A stretch of DNA of 9,117 nucleotides. It comes from an uncultured Holosporaceae bacterium (GTDB lineage Bacteria > Pseudomonadota > Alphaproteobacteria > CAISOG01). Under the pieces are notes generated by a model, which saw nothing but the letters and a program-made list of their open reading frames with translations, was not told the origin of the DNA and ran no database searches. The stretch lies in the NCBI GenBank assembly GCA_903887035.1, contig CAISOG010000080.1:1-9117 (forward strand), given 5' to 3'. Below, in pieces: positions 6,339 to 9,117 of the stretch; the stretch's first letter is position 1; every line of letters begins with the position of its first letter. Made by a program: the position numbers and the translations under genes.

Positions 6339-6443
6339 ATGGCCGTCATGGCGTTGGTGGGCTTTACTTTGTTGGGCGTAGCTGGCAGTCTAAGCGCCAT
6401 CAAACGATCACTCGATCATCTGCATGTTTCAATTTCTTCTTAA
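6339..6443 (+). CDS. Possible small hydrophobic protein, 34 aa, unknown function
   Basis: An ATG at 6339 preceded by AGGTGG (6326-6331, 7 nt spacing) opens a 34-codon frame. Residues about 2-20 (AVMALVGFTLLGVAGSLSA) are hydrophobic enough for one membrane segment. A short polar tail rich in basic, His and Ser residues follows. It fills the gap between the toxin stop and pepA; its TAA sits against the AAGGG site of pepA. I recognise no family. It may be a real membrane microprotein, a leader peptide for pepA, or chance, since the frame also extends upstream through the toxin gene. Confidence 0.28.
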   Translation: MAVMALVGFTLLGVAGSLSAIKRSLDHLHVSISS

Positions 6444-6455
6444 GGGTGCGCGCTT

Positions 6456-7970
6456 ATGCCTATCAAAGTTTCCTTTACCGATCTGCAACTGCCCAAAAAG
6501 GGCGTGGTGATTTTTGCGGTTTACGACGGCAAAAAGCTGGGCAAAACCGCGCTGGAACATGATAAAAAGCTGGATGGCCTGTTGGCCAATACCCTGGAAA
6601 ATGCCAACCGCTTTAAGGGAAAAAAGGGTGAGATGTTGACCTTGGTTAGCCCCGCGGGCAGCATGTTGTCACACATCGTGCTGTTGGGCATGGGCGATCC
6701 CGCTAAGCTGGATACCCTGGCGGCGCAAGAATTGGGGGCGGGGCTGGTTGGCCTTATCAACAGCCTGGGCGAAAAATCGGCGCTGCTGGTACCCGATTGG
6801 GCAGAGGGTGTCGCCCTGAGTGAGGAGGCGTTGGCGGCCAATATCGGGTTTGGCACCTGCCTGAAAAGTTATCGTTTTGACAAATACCGCACCACCCTGA
6901 AGCCAGAGGATAAGCCGACGGCAGAGCGTTTGGCGATTGCCACCCCCGTCGCGAAAGAGGCGTTGACGCTGTATGGCCGATTGGAAAAGGTCGCCGATGG
7001 GGTGTTCTTTACCCGCGATTTGGTCAGCGAGCCCCCCAATGTGCTGTATCCCGCCACCATGGCCGATGCCGCCCGCAGCCAGCTGGCCGACCTGGGCGTT
7101 GAGGTTGAGGTGTTGGGCGAGGCCGAGATGAAAAAGCTGGGCATGAACACCCTGCTGGCGGTTGGACAGGGTAGTGAGAAAGAATCGAAGCTGGTGGTGA
7201 TGAAATACTATGGCCAGGGCAAAACCAAGGCGGGGGATCCTGTGGTGTTGGTTGGTAAGGGGGTAACCTTTGATACCGGCGGTATTTCGATTAAGCCCGC
7301 CGATGGTATGTGGGATATGAAATACGATATGGGCGGCGCGGGCGCGGTGCTGGGCACCATGATGGCGTTGGCGGGTCGTAAGGCTAAGGCAACGGTGTTT
7401 GGGGTGATTGCCTGCGTCGAAAACATGCCCGATGGCAATGCGCAACGGCCTGGCGACATCGTAACCTCAATGTCTGGCCAAACCGTTGAGGTGCTGAACA
7501 CCGATGCTGAAGGGCGATTGATTCTGGCCGATGCGCTGTGGTACGCCCAAGATAAGTTTAAGCCAAAGGTGGTGGTGGATCTGGCCACCCTGACCGGGGC
7601 GATTGTGGTCGCCCTGGGTAATCATTTTGCGGGTTTGTATGCCACCACCCAATCGCTGGCCGACCAGTTGTTGACCGCCAGCAAGGCGACGGGCGAACGG
7701 CTGTGGCAAATGCCGTTGGATGCTGTGTATGACAAGGAAATGGAATCGGACGTTGCGGATATCAAGAATATCAGCGGCGGCCGTGGGGGCGGCAGTGCCA
7801 ATGCGGCGGCCTTTTTGCGCAAATTCATTAAGCCTGAAACGGAATGGGCGCATTTGGATATCGCGGGTACCGCCTGGGCCAACAAAGATCAGGGCGTGAC
7901 CCCCAAGGGGGCGGTAGGCTTTGGCGTGCGGCTGTTGGATCAGTGGATCGCCGCCAACCACGAGGGTTAG
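6456..7970 (+). CDS. pepA: Leucyl aminopeptidase (M17 family, PepA)
   Basis: Hexameric di-metal aminopeptidase that removes N-terminal residues, especially Leu, in cytosolic peptide turnover; in some bacteria it also binds DNA at recombination sites. Seen: a variable N-terminal domain (about 1-165), then the M17 catalytic domain. Metal and catalytic residues are all present: K268 and D273 in GKGVTFDTGG, K280 in ISIKPADGM, D291 in MKYDMGG, and D350, E352, R354 in the signature NTDAEGRL. They run at a constant offset of 18 from bovine lens aminopeptidase. The C-terminal part has the usual LATLTGAIVVALG and WAHLDIAGTAW. The length of 504 aa is normal. AAGGG at 6442-6446, 9 nt from the ATG, supports this start. 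holC, its common downstream neighbour, is displaced about 650 bp by the GIY-YIG gene and repeat element. Confidence 0.97.
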   Translation: MPIKVSFTDLQLPKKGVVIFAVYDGKKLGKTALEHDKKLDGLLANTLENANRFKGKKGEMLTLVSPAGSMLSHIVLLGMGDPAKLDTLAAQELGAGLVGLINSLGEKSALLVPDWAEGVALSEEALAANIGFGTCLKSYRFDKYRTTLKPEDKPTAERLAIATPVAKEALTLYGRLEKVADGVFFTRDLVSEPPNVLYPATMADAARSQLADLGVEVEVLGEAEMKKLGMNTLLAVGQGSEKESKLVVMKYYGQGKTKAGDPVVLVGKGVTFDTGGISIKPADGMWDMKYDMGGAGAVLGTMMALAGRKAKATVFGVIACVENMPDGNAQRPGDIVTSMSGQTVEVLNTDAEGRLILADALWYAQDKFKPKVVVDLATLTGAIVVALGNHFAGLYATTQSLADQLLTASKATGERLWQMPLDAVYDKEMESDVADIKNISGGRGGGSANAAAFLRKFIKPETEWAHLDIAGTAWANKDQGVTPKGAVGFGVRLLDQWIAANHEG

Positions 7971-8027
7971 GGCGATAGATGGCGTGGCCTTTGGTTATAG
8001 GATGATAACTGGGTTCGCAACAACACG

Positions 8028-8336
8028 ATGTTCGGGCAAAAATCCTATTGGGTTTATATCATGACCAACAGAAAAGACGGGACATTGTATATCGGCTTTA
8101 CATCCGATCTTATAAGGCGTGTTACCCAACACAGAACAGGCATTGTTGAAGGCTTTTCTAAACAGTATCGCTTAAAAATGTTGGTCTATTATGAAGAAGG
8201 GGTGGATGTGTTTTCAGCGATTCAAAGGGAAAAATCGCTTAAGACATATCCGCGTCAGTGGAAAATTAACCTAATCAATCAGTTTAATCCAACATGGGAT
8301 GATCTTTATCCTAAAATTCTTGGGTTATGTTCATGA
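8028..8336 (+). CDS. Small GIY-YIG domain nuclease-like protein
   Basis: Single-domain GIY-YIG protein of the short YhbQ/UPF0213-like class, a metal-dependent DNA endonuclease fold; the biological role of these stand-alone proteins is poorly defined. Seen: WVYIMTN (8-14) as the GIY strand and TLYIGFTSDLIRRVTQH (19-35) as the YIG strand plus helix. REKSLKTYPRQWK (67-79) follows. Tyr21, Arg31 and Glu68 keep the 10- and 37-residue spacings of UvrC Tyr29, Arg39 and Glu76, so the active site looks intact. The tail NPTWDDLYPKI is typical. The length of 102 aa is normal. There is no good Shine-Dalgarno close to the ATG (AGGATG at 7999 is about 23 nt away). The gene is visibly AT-richer than pepA and sits between pepA and holC, 61 bp before a 175-bp inverted-repeat element, which suggests later arrival. 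Confidence 0.92.
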   Translation: MFGQKSYWVYIMTNRKDGTLYIGFTSDLIRRVTQHRTGIVEGFSKQYRLKMLVYYEEGVDVFSAIQREKSLKTYPRQWKINLINQFNPTWDDLYPKILGLCS

Positions 8337-8397
8337 TGTTCTTGCAAAAATTACGATTTCTTTTTAGGGGGGGTGATAATCCGTTCCCGCTTCACAA

Positions 8398-8427
8398 TGT
8401 CATCCTACCCCTTGTGGGTAGGATCTC
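8398..8427 (+). repeat. Left arm of the 30-bp inverted repeat, internally palindromic
   Basis: It begins TGTCATCC and ends GGATCTC. ATCCTACCC (8402-8410) pairs perfectly with GGGTAGGAT (8416-8424) around loop CTTGT. The hairpin lies 62 bp after the GIY-YIG stop and could also stop transcription, though no T-tract follows. Confidence 0.9.
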
Positions 8428-8542
8428 AAGTCGGTTTGGGCAAGATACAGTCCTATCTGTTTTGGGGCACAATTTAACCGATTCACATCACGCGGATACG
8501 TGTTTACACCTTGAAACGTCAGTGAAATTGCAACGCTGGATA

Positions 8543-8572
8543 GAGATCCTACCCACAAGGGGTAGGATGACA
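8543..8572 (-). repeat. Right arm of the 30-bp inverted repeat
   Basis: Exact reverse complement of the left arm over 30 bases, beginning GAGATCC and ending GGATGACA. It has the same 9-bp stem, here with loop ACAAG. Absence of any mismatch between the arms suggests recent insertion or active maintenance. Confidence 0.9.
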
Positions 8573-8620
8573 GGTGGTATCGGGTGCTATTCTCCTTCAA
8601 ACCAAGGATCGGCATAACCC

Positions 8621-9117
8621 ATGGATTTGCGATTGTACCAGTTGCGCACCCAGCCGTTGGAGCAAATGTTGCCGCGCTTGTTAGAAAAACTGTCCAGCGC
8701 GGGGGATCGGGCGTTGGTGCTGGTCAATTCGGCTGAGCGGGCGGCGGTGTTGGATCGCCAGCTGTGGACATTCTCCACCGCCAGCTTTCTGCCCCACGCC
8801 CTTATCGACGATCCGATGGCGATGGAGGCATCGATTTGGCTGGCCACCCAGCTGACCACGGATTTCTCCAGCCCTAAGGCGGCCAAGTTGTTGGTGCTGG
8901 CCGATGGGCAAGAGCTGAGTCAGCAATTGGATGCGGTGCGTGCCGCCGGTTTTGACCGCGTGGTGGAGATTTTGGATTATGAGCAGCTAGAAAATTTGGA
9001 AAGCAAAATATTGAATTACAAAGCTATAGGTCTTAATCCTAAAGTGTTTTTGCAACAATCAAATGGCACCTGGGTTGAGGGGGCGAATCCCGCAGCTGTC
9101 AACGAAACTGTTGGCTA
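8621..9117 (+). CDS. holC: DNA polymerase III chi subunit (HolC), truncated by window end
   Basis: Chi links the clamp loader (through psi) to SSB on the lagging strand. The frame is open from ATG 8621 to the last base: 165 codons, with the next codon beginning TA. Seen: LRLYQLRTQPLEQMLPRLLEK (start of the chi fold), RALVLVNSAERAAVLDRQLWTF (LWTF at 48-51), and FLPH at 56-59. A Rossmann-like strand KLLVLADG (about 89-96) is followed by FDRVVEILDY and the terminal VFLQQSNGTWVEG, where family members usually end soon after. At 165 or more residues it is slightly longer than the usual 140-150. AAGGA at 8604-8608, 12 nt upstream, is an acceptable ribosome site. The last 130 bp, coding from about residue 120, are AT-richer than the rest of the gene. 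Confidence 0.87.
   Translation, partial: MDLRLYQLRTQPLEQMLPRLLEKLSSAGDRALVLVNSAERAAVLDRQLWTFSTASFLPHALIDDPMAMEASIWLATQLTTDFSSPKAAKLLVLADGQELSQQLDAVRAAGFDRVVEILDYEQLENLESKILNYKAIGLNPKVFLQQSNGTWVEGANPAAVNETVG

Larger units (their letters stand above)
8398..8572. mobile_element. REPIN/MITE-like element with perfect 30-bp terminal inverted repeats
   Basis: This 175-bp block is bounded by 30-bp arms that are exact reverse complements (8398-8427 and 8543-8572). Each arm is itself a hairpin, and the 115-bp interior holds no significant ORF. Two inverted REP-like palindromes around a non-coding core is the architecture of REPINs and small MITEs mobilised in trans. The arm plan GTCATCC-stem-GGATCTC resembles dispersed palindromic repeats seen in many proteobacterial genomes. 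I find no clear target-site duplication at the borders. The core has several short inverted repeats: TCGGTT/AACCGA (8431-8436, 8476-8481), ACAG/CTGT (8447-8450, 8457-8460), CACG/CGTG (8489-8492, 8499-8502) and GTGT/ACAC (8500-8509). The structure is seen directly; mobility is inferred. Confidence 0.7.

Noticed and set aside
8398..8572. Two-repeat CRISPR array
   Set aside because: The two copies are inverted rather than direct, there is a single 115-bp interval, and no cas genes are present.
8398..8572. Invertible DNA switch
   Set aside because: Inverted repeats could allow inversion, but the core carries no promoter I can recognise and no recombinase gene lies nearby in the window.

Overview
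The window reads as chromosomal core sequence of an alphaproteobacterium, moderately GC-rich and heavy in TTG leucine codons. The best evidence is the RNase E. It has the family start around MLIDAT, a long acidic/Arg-rich insertion inside its S1 domain, and a C-terminal GWW tail, all typical of alphaproteobacterial enzymes. Rhodospirillales-like is my best guess below class level, but no rRNA is present to fix it.

Layout: (1) rne (RNase E) on + fills 24-2735. It converges on a minus-strand pair: a class I glutamine amidotransferase (peptidase C26, PuuD-like) followed by an RsuA/RluB-type 23S pseudouridine synthase. The two overlap by 14 nt if the synthase starts, as I argue, at a CTG codon. 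(2) Divergent from that pair is ybaB-recR on +, a nucleoid-associated protein and the RecFOR recombination mediator. dnaX, the usual first gene of this cluster, is not here. (3) Next is a TacA/TacT-type toxin-antitoxin module (ribbon-helix-helix antitoxin, GNAT toxin, 13 nt overlap) with a plausible promoter and operator-like symmetry in front. (4) A possible 34-residue hydrophobic small ORF precedes pepA (M17 leucyl aminopeptidase). (5) pepA and holC (DNA polymerase III chi, cut by the window end) are often neighbours. Here they are separated by about 650 bp that hold an AT-richer GIY-YIG nuclease gene and a 175-bp element with perfect 30-bp terminal inverted repeats. Each repeat folds into its own 9-bp hairpin (REPIN/MITE-like).

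Most of the window is housekeeping: RNA decay and rRNA modification at the left, DNA maintenance (YbaB, RecR, HolC) and peptide turnover at the right. The accessory parts are the toxin-antitoxin module after recR and the GIY-YIG plus inverted-repeat stretch between pepA and holC. I see no CRISPR, phage, tRNA or rRNA sequence. The observations most worth checking are the inverted-repeat element beside the GIY-YIG gene and the apparent non-canonical start of the pseudouridine synthase.
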